Below are positions 17,538 through 27,207 of a stretch of DNA of 64,000 nt, one piece after another (the stretch's first letter is position 1; every line of letters starts with the position of its first letter). Source of the stretch: Lithodes maja (taxonomy: Eukaryota; Arthropoda; Malacostraca; Decapoda; Lithodidae); contig JBAKBP010007608.1 in assembly GCA_037953745.1 (NCBI GenBank), forward strand, positions 1 through 64,000, in the 5' to 3' direction. The position numbers and the translations under genes are program-made. A model generated the notes under the pieces. The model saw only the letters and a program-made list of their open reading frames with translations, was not told where the DNA came from and searched no databases.

Positions 17538-19919
17538 ATGTGGGAGCAACAAATGTTGGGTATGTTTTGTATATTATATATATTATTATATATTTTGGTT
17601 ATTAATAAAAATCATATTCGAAAACATCTATATGGTTTATTTATATCCAAATTGAAAAATGATAAACGATTAACCCCGGAAAAATTGAAAAGGGGTATGG
17701 ACCAGGTCCTTTCCGTTAAACAAATGGCAAACATGATTGATGAAAAAAACCTGCCGAATTATGACTATTTGGCATTGGATGGTAATGAATTTAACCTACC
17801 TCCCCGACACCAAAGAATATTCCCCCACAATCGAAAACAGACTTCTCAAAATATAAGATCCACCCAAAAATCTTTAAATGAACTTAAAGATTTGATACTT
17901 GGTTGGTCATCCGGAACATTTTCTCATTACAAACAGGGCCGAAAATGTGAGAAACCGGTCAGAATAGAACCCGATGTATTTATCAACAAATATGATTGTC
18001 AAATGTTTTGTGGTGATGAAAAGGCCAACATAATTTCTGGCCGGGATGTCGTCTGGGGTGAGGACATTCTCAATAGCGACAGCACCTACTGCTATATTCA
18101 GAAACATAAAGACGGTCACCCGCCACCATGTTCAAAATTCACCGGTCAATTGGTCTATTCCTTAAGTGAGGATAGATTCATATGTAACTGTCGCTACCCA
18201 TTCCTTTTTGGTGGCGTTGACTGTACCGAAAATGTGGCGTGTACATATAACGACCAAAAATTTAGAGAAAATCCCAACTGGAAATATAATTCATATTTGG
18301 TGGACGAACAGAATCCTGATATGAAAATTTTGGAGCACGGTGACATGGTTCAGACTAAAATGTTACAAACACTTAAAGAATGTTCACTCGCCGAGTATAT
18401 AGCTTATATTAACGATAAGAATTTTTTTTTGAATAATAGAATATCTTGCCATTGTAATGGACAATTGGATTATCTAGGAAATCCTGTGCTTCCCGCAGAA
18501 ATAGCCAATAAAGATTATGTTAATTTCGCGAAATGTCAAGTGAATCCCTGCCCGCTAACCCTGGTTGACGTGGACAGTGTTGTCAGTTACAATTCTCAAG
18601 ATTATACCTGTATACCCAAACCAAATTTTTTCAATGTGGTTATGAATCAACACAATACGCCAATTTCTAGCTCGCAGGCACCACTGTTTGGCCTCAGACC
18701 GCGGTCAATGAATCCCCATGTCACATCGTACTCCCTTAAAAATATTCCAAACTTTACAAAACAGTCTATTGAGCTGGCCACGGTACATAGCGGTCCCATT
18801 ATCACACCGACAAACGCTGACCATAGAGATCCGAACCGTTTCATTTTATACGTCTCACCCGATCAAATGAATATAGGGGGAAAAATATCATCACCCAAGC
18901 AACTTGACAGGTGGTTCGGCATTTCAGCATGGTACTATCTGTTTGGTGACTCTCTCCCCAATATAACTAATATATATGCCAACGCCGCGTTTAATATTTT
19001 CCCTATAGAAAATATATTGGCCAATCACAACCCACAAAATCCCATTGATTTCCAATTGATTGCCGCTCAGGCTTTGGAGAATTCAAAGATTGTATGCGGC
19101 CTTGTGGTGGGAGGCCACGAAAACTTGTTTCACTTGCTGTTCGAGGGAGAGTCGCTTATACACCCCAAACATTTACAAATGATGAAACTCTTTCAACAGA
19201 CCAGAATTATCCGCGGCAAGCTTATGACATCCAGCCGCATTTTTAAAACTAAAAACTCACCATTTCTGGCCAATGTCAGTGTATTGTCCGAAATCCTTAC
19301 TACAACAACCACCTCAATGTATTTAAAACCGGCCCATTTTATTAGGACATTTAGGAGTTACGGTCTACTAGCCTCGCTAGGTAATATAACGAAAGACTAT
19401 ACAATACCCAATTCCAACATTCCATGGATACAGTGGTCTTTTCCTACCTCTCTTTATCATCTAAACTCGGCCCAACATTTTTATCACACTAAGAATAAAT
19501 TAACCAATTCAAATATAATTTCAAACCCTTTAAAGTCTACACCGTTATTTGATATTTCTTTTTGTGCGTCCGATAAAAATATATGCCGTCAGAAATTGGA
19601 TCTATGTTGTAAAAATGATTATGGAGCCGAGCCCCATATCTATGACGATATTGAATTATTGGGCAGGGGCCTTCGTCTAGAGCCGACACTTCACGATATT
19701 AATTGTGAGGATATAGGAAGACTAACCCGTAAAAGAATTGTACCCTTAAATTTACATCATCCATTGGCAGTGGCAATGGCAGAGCCGGTCAAATTAAATA
19801 ACTCTCCCGAAAGTCTTCGTGTATATAAAAATGTATGTGAAATATCCAGCAGCGTGTCTTGGTTGAACAATTACAATACAGAAATGTTCAACCAACAGCA
19901 TCTCTTCAAAAAAGATTAG
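17538..19919 (+). CDS. Cys-rich type II membrane protein, per os infectivity factor-like (793 aa)
   Basis: Residues of about 7-24 are a hydrophobic anchor (MLGMFCILYILLYILVI) with no signal cleavage site. A Cys-rich ectodomain follows (about residues 135-360), including KYDCQMFCGDEKAN and FICNCRYPFLFGGVDCTENV. The N-terminal anchor plus Cys-rich ectodomain and the C-x-C...GG-x-C motif recall PIF-1/PIF-2 envelope proteins of baculo-, nudi- and nimaviruses, which form the oral entry complex. The length exceeds baculovirus members. Which PIF, if any, cannot be settled by eye. The frame is intact with ATG in an ACCATGT context. Confidence 0.5.
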   Translation: MWEQQMLGMFCILYILLYILVINKNHIRKHLYGLFISKLKNDKRLTPEKLKRGMDQVLSVKQMANMIDEKNLPNYDYLALDGNEFNLPPRHQRIFPHNRKQTSQNIRSTQKSLNELKDLILGWSSGTFSHYKQGRKCEKPVRIEPDVFINKYDCQMFCGDEKANIISGRDVVWGEDILNSDSTYCYIQKHKDGHPPPCSKFTGQLVYSLSEDRFICNCRYPFLFGGVDCTENVACTYNDQKFRENPNWKYNSYLVDEQNPDMKILEHGDMVQTKMLQTLKECSLAEYIAYINDKNFFLNNRISCHCNGQLDYLGNPVLPAEIANKDYVNFAKCQVNPCPLTLVDVDSVVSYNSQDYTCIPKPNFFNVVMNQHNTPISSSQAPLFGLRPRSMNPHVTSYSLKNIPNFTKQSIELATVHSGPIITPTNADHRDPNRFILYVSPDQMNIGGKISSPKQLDRWFGISAWYYLFGDSLPNITNIYANAAFNIFPIENILANHNPQNPIDFQLIAAQALENSKIVCGLVVGGHENLFHLLFEGESLIHPKHLQMMKLFQQTRIIRGKLMTSSRIFKTKNSPFLANVSVLSEILTTTTTSMYLKPAHFIRTFRSYGLLASLGNITKDYTIPNSNIPWIQWSFPTSLYHLNSAQHFYHTKNKLTNSNIISNPLKSTPLFDISFCASDKNICRQKLDLCCKNDYGAEPHIYDDIELLGRGLRLEPTLHDINCEDIGRLTRKRIVPLNLHHPLAVAMAEPVKLNNSPESLRVYKNVCEISSSVSWLNNYNTEMFNQQHLFKKD

Positions 19920-19994
19920 GCTCCTCCCATTGGAGGAGCCCCACCCCCACAGTTTTCTCTGAGGCTATATACAGTATATGTGTGTGTGTGACAG

Positions 19995-21404
19995 ATGGGG
20001 ACGACTATGAGAGAGAGAGCTCCCTCAGTCATGCCTCAATATAATCTACGCAACCGCAACCAGAGGCTAAAGCCCTACGCAACCTCCGGAGCAACCTCCC
20101 AACCTGGAATACGAGGAACTTCAATAAACCACCAAGAATGGGAGGCTCCCTATGTGCGGGGACAGAGGACCAACGCGCAGACCGTTCAACCACCGCAAGA
20201 TTCAGGTGGTGAATGGAGATCTTTGTCACAACCAACAGCCACAAATGTACATAGTCCCCCCTCAACTGAACAAATACTCGAGGATGTTCTTCGATTATCG
20301 CAGGAATGTGAAACTTCAGATTTATCTGGTTCACGACAGCCAACATCCATAGTGTCGCATCGGGTACAACCAGAAGAAGATCCACAAATGTGTCGGGAGG
20401 CTGTTCAATTATCAGATACTTCAGAACCTTTGAATTTATCTGGTTCACAAAAACCAAAATCCATAGTATCGCACCCAGAACAACCATTACAAGATTCTAC
20501 TCTACAAGTACATGGAACTGCAGGACCCGATTCGTCATATAAGATACCCATAACATCACAACCACAGCAGGCTCACCAACAACCACCCATCAATACACAC
20601 CCACACTGTGTCACGCAAAATCATCAGAGTCAGACGTACCTGACACAAGCCCCGCAACCGTTCATCAATACACAGACCGTGCAACCGCACCCTTTCATCA
20701 ATACACAGACCGTGCAACCGCACCCTTATCAAGTACAAGCCCCGCAACCGCCCATCAATACACAGACTGTGCAACCGCACCCTTATCAACCACAAGCCCC
20801 GCAACCGCCCATCAATACACAGACCGTGCAACCGAACCCTTATCAAGTACAAGCCCCGCAACCGCAACATTACAAGATACAGACCACGCAACCACCCATC
20901 AATGCACAGGCTTACCAGATAAAAGTCACGCAACCTTACCAGGTACAAGCCCCGCAACCACCCATAAATGTACAGACCATGCAACCGCACCCTTACCAGG
21001 TACACACCCAGCAAAGTAGACCCCTAATGCAACCACAACAATACAATCAGATACAAACCATGCAACGTAATCAGTCAATGCAGCCTCAATTGAAGATACA
21101 AACCGTGCACCGGGTGCAACATTTCCCAACGCTTCCAGCGGGTATACAACCCACATTAACCACTTCGACAGACACACCAGAGGAGAAGAAACTTTTTAAA
21201 GATACAGCCCTATTCATCCAAGAAAATAAGTGTATTATAGACCAACAGAAATCGTTACGTGCCAGGTCCGTTAAATTAACCCATGATAAAAGAAAACGAC
21301 AACCAATCAAATATATAATTAATGATATAGAAAAAATTCGCGACCTTCTTAACGATTTAATAAAAATAATCCCTGGTATGGTACGCGATGTTGTTAATGT
21401 CTAG
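19995..21404 (+). CDS. Pro/Gln-rich repeat protein (469 aa)
   Basis: The N-terminus is basic (YNLRNRNQRLKPY). The centre has five to six copies of a 19-residue repeat (QAPQPPINTQTVQPHPYQV-like, 57 bp). The C-terminal 80 residues are non-repetitive, charged and probably helical (QQKSLRARSVKLTHDKRKRQ). There is no enzyme motif. A TATATACAGTATATG lies about 20-30 bases upstream of the ATG. Inverted, broken pieces of the same gene lie at 49283-50054. Its stop lies 4 bases from that of the convergent integrase gene. Confidence 0.7.
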   Translation: MGTTMRERAPSVMPQYNLRNRNQRLKPYATSGATSQPGIRGTSINHQEWEAPYVRGQRTNAQTVQPPQDSGGEWRSLSQPTATNVHSPPSTEQILEDVLRLSQECETSDLSGSRQPTSIVSHRVQPEEDPQMCREAVQLSDTSEPLNLSGSQKPKSIVSHPEQPLQDSTLQVHGTAGPDSSYKIPITSQPQQAHQQPPINTHPHCVTQNHQSQTYLTQAPQPFINTQTVQPHPFINTQTVQPHPYQVQAPQPPINTQTVQPHPYQPQAPQPPINTQTVQPNPYQVQAPQPQHYKIQTTQPPINAQAYQIKVTQPYQVQAPQPPINVQTMQPHPYQVHTQQSRPLMQPQQYNQIQTMQRNQSMQPQLKIQTVHRVQHFPTLPAGIQPTLTTSTDTPEEKKLFKDTALFIQENKCIIDQQKSLRARSVKLTHDKRKRQPIKYIINDIEKIRDLLNDLIKIIPGMVRDVVNV

Positions 21405-21408
21405 TGGT

Positions 21409-22945
21409 TCAAAGAGTACCTATGGATGGCGGCGACGGTGGTGGTGGTGGCGACGGTGGTGGATGACGGAGTGGTGTGGTAGATTCACTATTTTGTAGAC
21501 GTATTGCTTTCCTTATGCTAATTAGTTTAGTTGAGAATTGGGATGTGTCAATGCCCAAACATGGTCTAATTTCTTCGCGTGAACAGTATCTATTTAATAT
21601 CCCATATTCAGTTTGAATTTTGTATAGGTCTCCATCTTTTTTTATATTTATAATTTTACCCACAAGATATTTATGGCCCAATTTACATGCTCTATCTTTG
21701 GGATGAACTAGAATGGACACTGTGTCATTGATGTTAACCCGTGTAAGTGTAGATGTATTTTTGACCATTTTCTGTGCCCCCAAAATGATTCCCTTTCTCG
21801 AGGAGGCCCGTATACTTAGGAATACATCTTTTCTTGTATTATAAATATGTCCCGGGGTGGGGGTGGGATGGGTGGGTGGGATGGGTGGGATGGGTGGGTG
21901 GGTGTCATCACCCATAAATGTGCTATTGTCTCTAAGCTGTGAAAAATCTTCCACTTGCGAAGGGAAATTGTGATTATTGAGGATGTCCAAAGTAAACGTT
22001 TGGTTAAAGCCTAGTGGTGGATCTCTCCCGAAGGTAGCTTTATAGGGTGATTTCTTAATTACTCTATTTGTGGCGGTGTTTTTATAAAATTGTATAAAAT
22101 TTAATTGACCCACCCAATCTTTGGTTCGTTTTTCAATTAAAATGGCTCTTATCATATTTTCCACGTCTCCATTGGCCCTCTCTACACTCCCCTGAGACTC
22201 TGGATGCCGTGGGCGGCCATGTATAATGGTTAGCTCGGGCCACATTGTACATAACACCCTTTTGAATAAATTAGCTACAAATTCTTTACCATTGTCAGAT
22301 TGAAGAATTTTGGGCGCCCCAATTATTGAGAAGATATCCACCATATGAGAGACCACTTCTTTGGCAGTTTTGTTTTTTAAGGCCCGCAAGATACAGAATT
22401 TGGAAAAATGATCTTGATAATTTAAAATGAAGGTATATCCTCCCATGGCCATACCGGACATATCAATTAAATCTACCTGACCCCTTTCTCCAAAATTATT
22501 CGAGATTAAAGGACGCACTACTCTTTTGCAACGTTTTCCCCCCACGCCGCCTCTAATTGTACAGGTTGTACAAAATGACAAGTAAGTCTTAATTTGTAAT
22601 TCTGTTACATTGGCTATTGTTTTTCTTATTTCGAGAAAGGTTCTTCCCACCGTGCCCCACAATTTCATGGGCGGCCTTGATGGTATCGTACAGCTCGCAT
22701 ATATGAATGAAATATTTCCCCGTTCTTTTACAGATTAGCTTAGTTTCCCCAAATTGGATTTCAACCCTATACTTTCTCAATAAGTGATATATATGTTGTG
22801 TTTTTGTACTGGGATTTCCTTGAGCGCTCTGAATAGTGGTGATGTAGTAGTTGAATTTTTCCTGTGTGAATAGTGCTGATTTTGTTGACAAGTTTTTCTG
22901 GGCTATATTTTCTAACTGCCTTTCAAATTGAACTCTGTTGTCCAT
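21409..22945 (-). pseudogene. DDE integrase (retroviral/Ginger type), one frameshift
   Basis: The N-terminal part (ATG at 22945) contains an H2C2 zinc module: a His pair around AAHEIVGHGG and Cys pair FCTTC. The rve-type catalytic core follows: Asp in QVDLIDMSG, Asp in ILQSDNGKEFVA, Glu in PESQGSVERANGDVE, plus YKATFGRDP. The C-terminus is Pro-rich. The frame changes at a CCC run at 22646-22648 (plus strand), one base off, between zinc and catalytic domains; otherwise it is open. This could be an old break, a sequencing error or programmed shifting. No terminal inverted repeats, reverse transcriptase or gag are seen nearby, so it appears to be a captured, stand-alone integrase. It overlaps the gene at 22923-23516 by 23 bases. 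Confidence 0.8.
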
Positions 22946-23516
22946 ATTTAAAAGACGTATCGTGTATGAAGGTGTCAATTTCGCTGGATAGCCTATCTGC
23001 CAAATCCATTTGGTTGTAATTATGACATAAATAGTGGACCAGTGCATCACCAAAAAGACGAATAACAATAGAAATGCGGTGCATGGTAAAGGTGTAGGGT
23101 TGTGTTTTTGTCTTGGAAAGGAATCTTCTCTCGACCTCTGAGAACATGGAAAAGCTTCGATAGAGACAGATATTAAACGTATTCAAAAGAAATATCAAGG
23201 GGTAGTGTTTTACTAACTTAACGTGACCTATTGTGACAATTTGTTGGGGATCTATAATTACACAATGGGGTATATAGCTGTCGAGTGTATCGTTTTCATT
23301 CACAAAATTGCGTATGGTTCTTTTCTGACTGGTCTGTAAACTATTACAAATATCGTCTTCATTAAAATTTAAGAGGGGGGAATATATAGGTTCGGTAACT
23401 TTTCCCGCGAGGTACATTTTTATGAATGTCAGAGTGCAGTTACTTTTATAACTCTCGGAGTTGGGGTTCTCCCCTTCATTTCTTGGTTGGAGTAGAATAT
23501 CTATCACTGACGACAT
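22923..23516 (-). CDS. Unknown protein (197 aa)
   Basis: ATG at 23516 (MSSVIDILLQP). Mixed sequence with a hydrophobic stretch (YPLIFLLNTFNICLY) at about residues 104-118. No family recognised. Its start is one base from the start of the opposite-strand gene at 23518, and its 3' end overlaps the integrase start, so it is very tightly packed. Confidence 0.6.
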   Translation of the reverse strand: MSSVIDILLQPRNEGENPNSESYKSNCTLTFIKMYLAGKVTEPIYSPLLNFNEDDICNSLQTSQKRTIRNFVNENDTLDSYIPHCVIIDPQQIVTIGHVKLVKHYPLIFLLNTFNICLYRSFSMFSEVERRFLSKTKTQPYTFTMHRISIVIRLFGDALVHYLCHNYNQMDLADRLSSEIDTFIHDTSFKYGQQSSI

Positions 23517-23517
23517 A

Positions 23518-24417
23518 ATGACCACAATCACCTGGTGTCAATTGGACGGTGACGGTTTATCACTATTACTAAATAATGTTGCATTTATTAAAGATACTAT
23601 GGCAATATCACTAATTAATTACGGCATTCTATTTTTTTCCGTGACCAATTCAATCGAATTCAATCTCATCAAAAATGAATTCACAAGCATATTTTGGCAG
23701 ATGAAGCTTAATAATTGTGAGAGTTTTGAAGCGAGACAAATGCCGTTATATTTTTCCATTAACGGTGACCGGATGTTAGCACTATTTGTACCATTAAAAG
23801 GGTGTACAAAATATTCGGCATTTATCTACTCACAATCATTGCTGACAATGACAAGCCTAACCGTAAAAGGAGATTATAGAAATATTGATCAGATAATTGT
23901 TGTATTAAAGCCGAAAACGTCAGTTTGGATAAAAAGTGATGAACGTGTTTACATCACCACTTCCGTGCCGCAGTCGCGGATCCCACCAAGATTCGAGTGC
24001 CTAATTGAACCTAATACTCTAGTCCGTCTTGTAGAAGAAGATTCGTCAATTATATTATGTGAGGATATTTCGAAACATGAGGGTCAACTGGCATATTTGC
24101 TCCACTATCAGCGGGTCCTATTACCCCAATATATAAGTGAGACTAATTTGTTAAAGATTATACAAAAGTCATCCATCCCCGAATTAAAAATAATGGCTTT
24201 GCAGGCCAATCTAATTAAGTATGAACACGACAATCATCCATTTTCGTATACCTGTCATTTACTATACGATAAAAAAGATCAATCATATGAAATGACTTTA
24301 AATAGACTAACCGACTTGAAATTAAAATGTCATATATGTAAGAACGATCCATTTCGGGCATTTAATCATAATTATCTCGAAAGAACTCATCCAAATTATT
24401 CCCAAATCGAATTTTAA
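23518..24417 (+). CDS. Unknown protein (299 aa)
   Basis: The ATG at 23518 is preferred over the in-frame TTG at 23461 because the upstream part lies inside the opposite-strand gene. The C-terminus has a CxxC (LKLKCHICKNDPFRAFNHN) that could bind zinc together with His residues. No family recognised. The promoter must lie inside the divergent gene. 24418-24720 behind it has no supported gene. Confidence 0.65.
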   Translation: MTTITWCQLDGDGLSLLLNNVAFIKDTMAISLINYGILFFSVTNSIEFNLIKNEFTSIFWQMKLNNCESFEARQMPLYFSINGDRMLALFVPLKGCTKYSAFIYSQSLLTMTSLTVKGDYRNIDQIIVVLKPKTSVWIKSDERVYITTSVPQSRIPPRFECLIEPNTLVRLVEEDSSIILCEDISKHEGQLAYLLHYQRVLLPQYISETNLLKIIQKSSIPELKIMALQANLIKYEHDNHPFSYTCHLLYDKKDQSYEMTLNRLTDLKLKCHICKNDPFRAFNHNYLERTHPNYSQIEF

Positions 24418-24789
24418 CCCCATTCAATGTATCGGAATCGAGTTTATATCGAACCCCTCTCCCTTGAATTTGAAATTTTATACAACCAGCCAAGGAAAAT
24501 TTAAACGATGGGATGTACATATCTGTTGTTTACTTAATTTTTTACTATTGGAAGTGGAGTATATATTTTGTTTGTGGCCCCCGAGAGATATATATCAAAA
24601 CCATCTGAAGTTGATACGGAATACCAGAAACGATTATCAGATTCTTCGTAGTTTTCTAGGTGTGTTGTGGCTTAACGATTTCAAGATTGTAAATCTGATT
24701 GTTAGATGAGGGTGGCCCCTCCCCCATATGGGCGGGGTTAGGAGGCGGGTGCCTCTAGGTTTTTATGTGTATATAGTATATATATATAT

Positions 24790-25560
24790 ATTTGTACGTC
24801 ATTTGCACCTGGTCCCTCTCGAACACCGCCTCAGCCTCCAACATCACCGTCATTTACACCTGGTCCCTCTCGAACACCGCCTCAGCCTCCCGACATCACC
24901 GTCATTTGCACATCCGACATCACCTCAACCTCCGACATCACCGTCGTTTGCACCTAATGGTTCCATGTCCAGGGGTTGGTCTCCGACATCACCGCCTCAG
25001 CCTTCAACATCAGGTACATCACCGTCGTTTGCACCTGATGGTTCCAGGGTTGGTCTCCGACATCATCGCCTCAGTCGTTTTTGTCAATTATGGAGACACC
25101 TCAATCTCCTCCTCCTACCGAACCTTTTGAAGATGACCAGCCTCCACCACCAACTCCTCCTCCTACCGAACCTTTTGAAAACAACCAGCCTTTTACTTCC
25201 CAGTATTTATCATCTATTGAAAAAGACCAGCCTCCACCATCCACACCAAGTATATCTCCAATAAATATTTATATTGGAACCACACCGATTGTTATCATAA
25301 TTAATTCACAACAACCTCACAACAATATTGATATAAATATTGGCGAGAAGCCTATAGTAGCACCGACACCGCCCACCCCCTCATCCAACCCAAAAATGAC
25401 ACCCCAACAAGGAGATTGTTTGTGTCTGACAACCTCTAAACATACATCCACCAAGTATCATATTCAGAAAAAATGAGAAGTAAACGACGACATGATTGTT
25501 GCTTATATGAGAAGGATGAGGAATCGACAACATTATGGTCACCCGAGATGGTGTTACTGG
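24790..25560 (+). pseudogene. Broken paralogue of the Pro-rich/Arg-rich gene at 25863
   Basis: Pro/Ser/Thr repeats (TTTGCACCTGGTCCCTCTCG units) at 24800-25080 switch frame several times. 25090-25476 is then an open frame whose TEPFENNQP, INIYIGTTPIVIIIN and NIGEKPIV segments match the intact gene. The Arg-rich C-terminus is cut off by a shift near 25472, and its DNA continues out of frame (CGACAACATTATGG) to about 25560. A TATATATATATATT stretch lies upstream at 24775. Confidence 0.7.
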
Positions 25561-25614
25561 TGTTTTTTGTTTAGTAAGTGAAACAGAGTCAGAAACTTGT
25601 CCTGGATTCTTCTA

Positions 25615-25800
25615 AGTTGTCTTCTTTATCCACATTAAAAAGAGGAGTCTAGGTGGAAAAGAAACGCGTTTTCTGTTTATTGTAACAAAAAATACCACAC
25701 CATGCACACACGTGACGTAGGTGTGAATAGTATGGCTCTGAATAAAAAAAAGGGTCTTATATATAACCCCGAAGAGGCAACCTAAAGGGTTATGGGCGGG
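25615..25800 (-). repeat. Full-length dispersed E element, minus orientation (E7)
   Basis: Reading minus: GGTTGCCTCTTCGGGGTTAT, ATATAAGACCC, AGAGCCATACT, CACACCTACGTCACGTGTGTG, AATAAAC, and AAAACGCGTTTCTTTTCCACC. It covers about 180 bases and shows the whole element, of which others are parts. It lies between two plus-strand paralogues, so it is not simply a 3' end here. Confidence 0.6.
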
Positions 25801-25862
25801 GTTATGCATAGAGTATATATATCCGTACCCATATCCACTAAAAGACACACTTATCTTACATC

Positions 25863-26903
25863 ATGGAATCCTCACCAACACCACTGTCGCTTATACCTCT
25901 GCCTCCGACATCCCCTAGTTGTGAATCCAATCAATCTCAATCTTCGGGGCCACCTCCGACATCATTGTTGTTTTCACCTGGACCGTCTCGAACACCGCCA
26001 ACATCACCATTGTTTTTACCAATTACGGAGACTCCTCAATTTCCGGATTCTCACCATTCTTCTCTCCCCCCACCAACTCCAACTCCTCCTCCTTCCGAAC
26101 CTTTCGAAAATGACCAGCCTCCACCACCAACAACTACCACTCCTCTTCCTTCCGAACCTTTCGAAAATGACCAGCCTCCATCACCAACAACTCCTCCTCC
26201 TTACGAACCTTTCGAAAATGACCAGCCTCCACCACCAACAACTACTCCTCCTCCTCCTTACGAACCTTTCGAAAATGACCAGCCTCCATCACCAACAACT
26301 CCTTTCGAAAATGACCAGCCTTCTCCTTCCGAGTATTTATCATCTTTTGAAAATGACCAGCCGCCATCACCAACTAAACCTCCAATGAATATTTCTATTG
26401 GAACCGCACCGATTGTGTTAATAATTAATTCAACACAACCTCGCCCCAATATTTGTGTAAATATTGGTGAGAAGCCTGGAGCAGTACCGACACCGGCACT
26501 GGACCCAGTACCACCTTCCCCCTCCCCCAACCCGAAAATGACACCCCCATCAAAGAGATTTTTTGTGTCAACCTCTAAGCATCCACCCATATATTACAAT
26601 TCTGGATCTATTCAGAAAAAGACGAGACGTCAACGACAAAGAGCTAAGAGAAATATGAGGCGGCGACAAATGATGATAACAAGATATAATCAAGGATTTA
26701 CGATAAATATATGTCGGCAACAAAATGATGGTTGTTTTAGAAATATGTGGAGGCGACAAAACTATGGATACATGATGATACCAAGATGTCCTAAATATTT
26801 GAGATATATGTGGAGGCGACAAAACTATGGTTACATGATGATACCAAGATATTCCGGCTTGGGGAATTGGCATGGATTTAATAATTGTTGCTTCGGGTAT
26901 TGA
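25863..26903 (+). CDS. Pro-rich / Arg-Tyr-rich structural-type protein (346 aa)
   Basis: Residues of about 1-175 are Pro/Thr/Ser-rich with seven PPYEPFENDQPPPPTT-like repeats. A short conserved block (about 180-205, ISIGTAPIVLIINSTQPR) follows. From about 250 the chain is Arg-rich (KKTRRQRQRAKRNMRRRQ), then three MWRRQNYGYMMIPR repeats. The disordered Pro stretch plus nucleic-acid-like basic tail suggests a structural or nucleoprotein role, but no family is recognised. ATG at 25863 follows a TATATATATCCG promoter. 26904-27207 contains R2 and no gene. Confidence 0.7.
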   Translation: MESSPTPLSLIPLPPTSPSCESNQSQSSGPPPTSLLFSPGPSRTPPTSPLFLPITETPQFPDSHHSSLPPPTPTPPPSEPFENDQPPPPTTTTPLPSEPFENDQPPSPTTPPPYEPFENDQPPPPTTTPPPPYEPFENDQPPSPTTPFENDQPSPSEYLSSFENDQPPSPTKPPMNISIGTAPIVLIINSTQPRPNICVNIGEKPGAVPTPALDPVPPSPSPNPKMTPPSKRFFVSTSKHPPIYYNSGSIQKKTRRQRQRAKRNMRRRQMMITRYNQGFTINICRQQNDGCFRNMWRRQNYGYMMIPRCPKYLRYMWRRQNYGYMMIPRYSGLGNWHGFNNCCFGY

Positions 26904-27045
26904 CATAACTTTTTAGTTCAATTTGATAAAGTCTGGCCATTCTATTACTGGAGATACTCCAGTCGTCCTTTTGTCTCTTTGAAGTAGATCCCATATCACG
27001 TATATATACATTTCTCACGCATATATATAAATAAATAGTTACTTT

Positions 27046-27108
27046 CTTTAGCGGGCAAATGGCCTTTATAGGGATATTTGTGGAAGGGTTGGAATACGAG
27101 TAGTATGG
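27046..27108 (+). repeat. Dispersed 'TTTAGCGG' element (R2)
   Basis: TTTAGCGGGCAAATGGCC, TATAGGGATATTTGTGGAAGGG and TTGGAAT, in the same order as at 8308. It sits 100-160 bases before the gene at 27208. Confidence 0.6.
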
Positions 27109-27207
27109 TTCCTACCAAAGCGGTAAAACAATAATGACCCCTATTGATGAGTTGTTTGCCCACCATAAATAAACATTTTTTAAGATGATAATATAGTATA
27201 ATTAGGT

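Noticed and set aside
20029..21177. Minus-strand frames opposite the Pro/Gln gene
   Set aside because: Complement of low-complexity Pro/Gln codons; the plus strand has the related copy at 49-50 kb read in the same frame.
24464..24709. 81-residue plus-strand frame behind the 299-aa gene
   Set aside because: It has no ATG, only a TTG start, and no relative or promoter.
25792..26388. Leu/His-rich plus-strand frame of 198 residues
   Set aside because: It is an alternate frame of the Pro-rich repeat gene, whose paralogue conserves the other frame.
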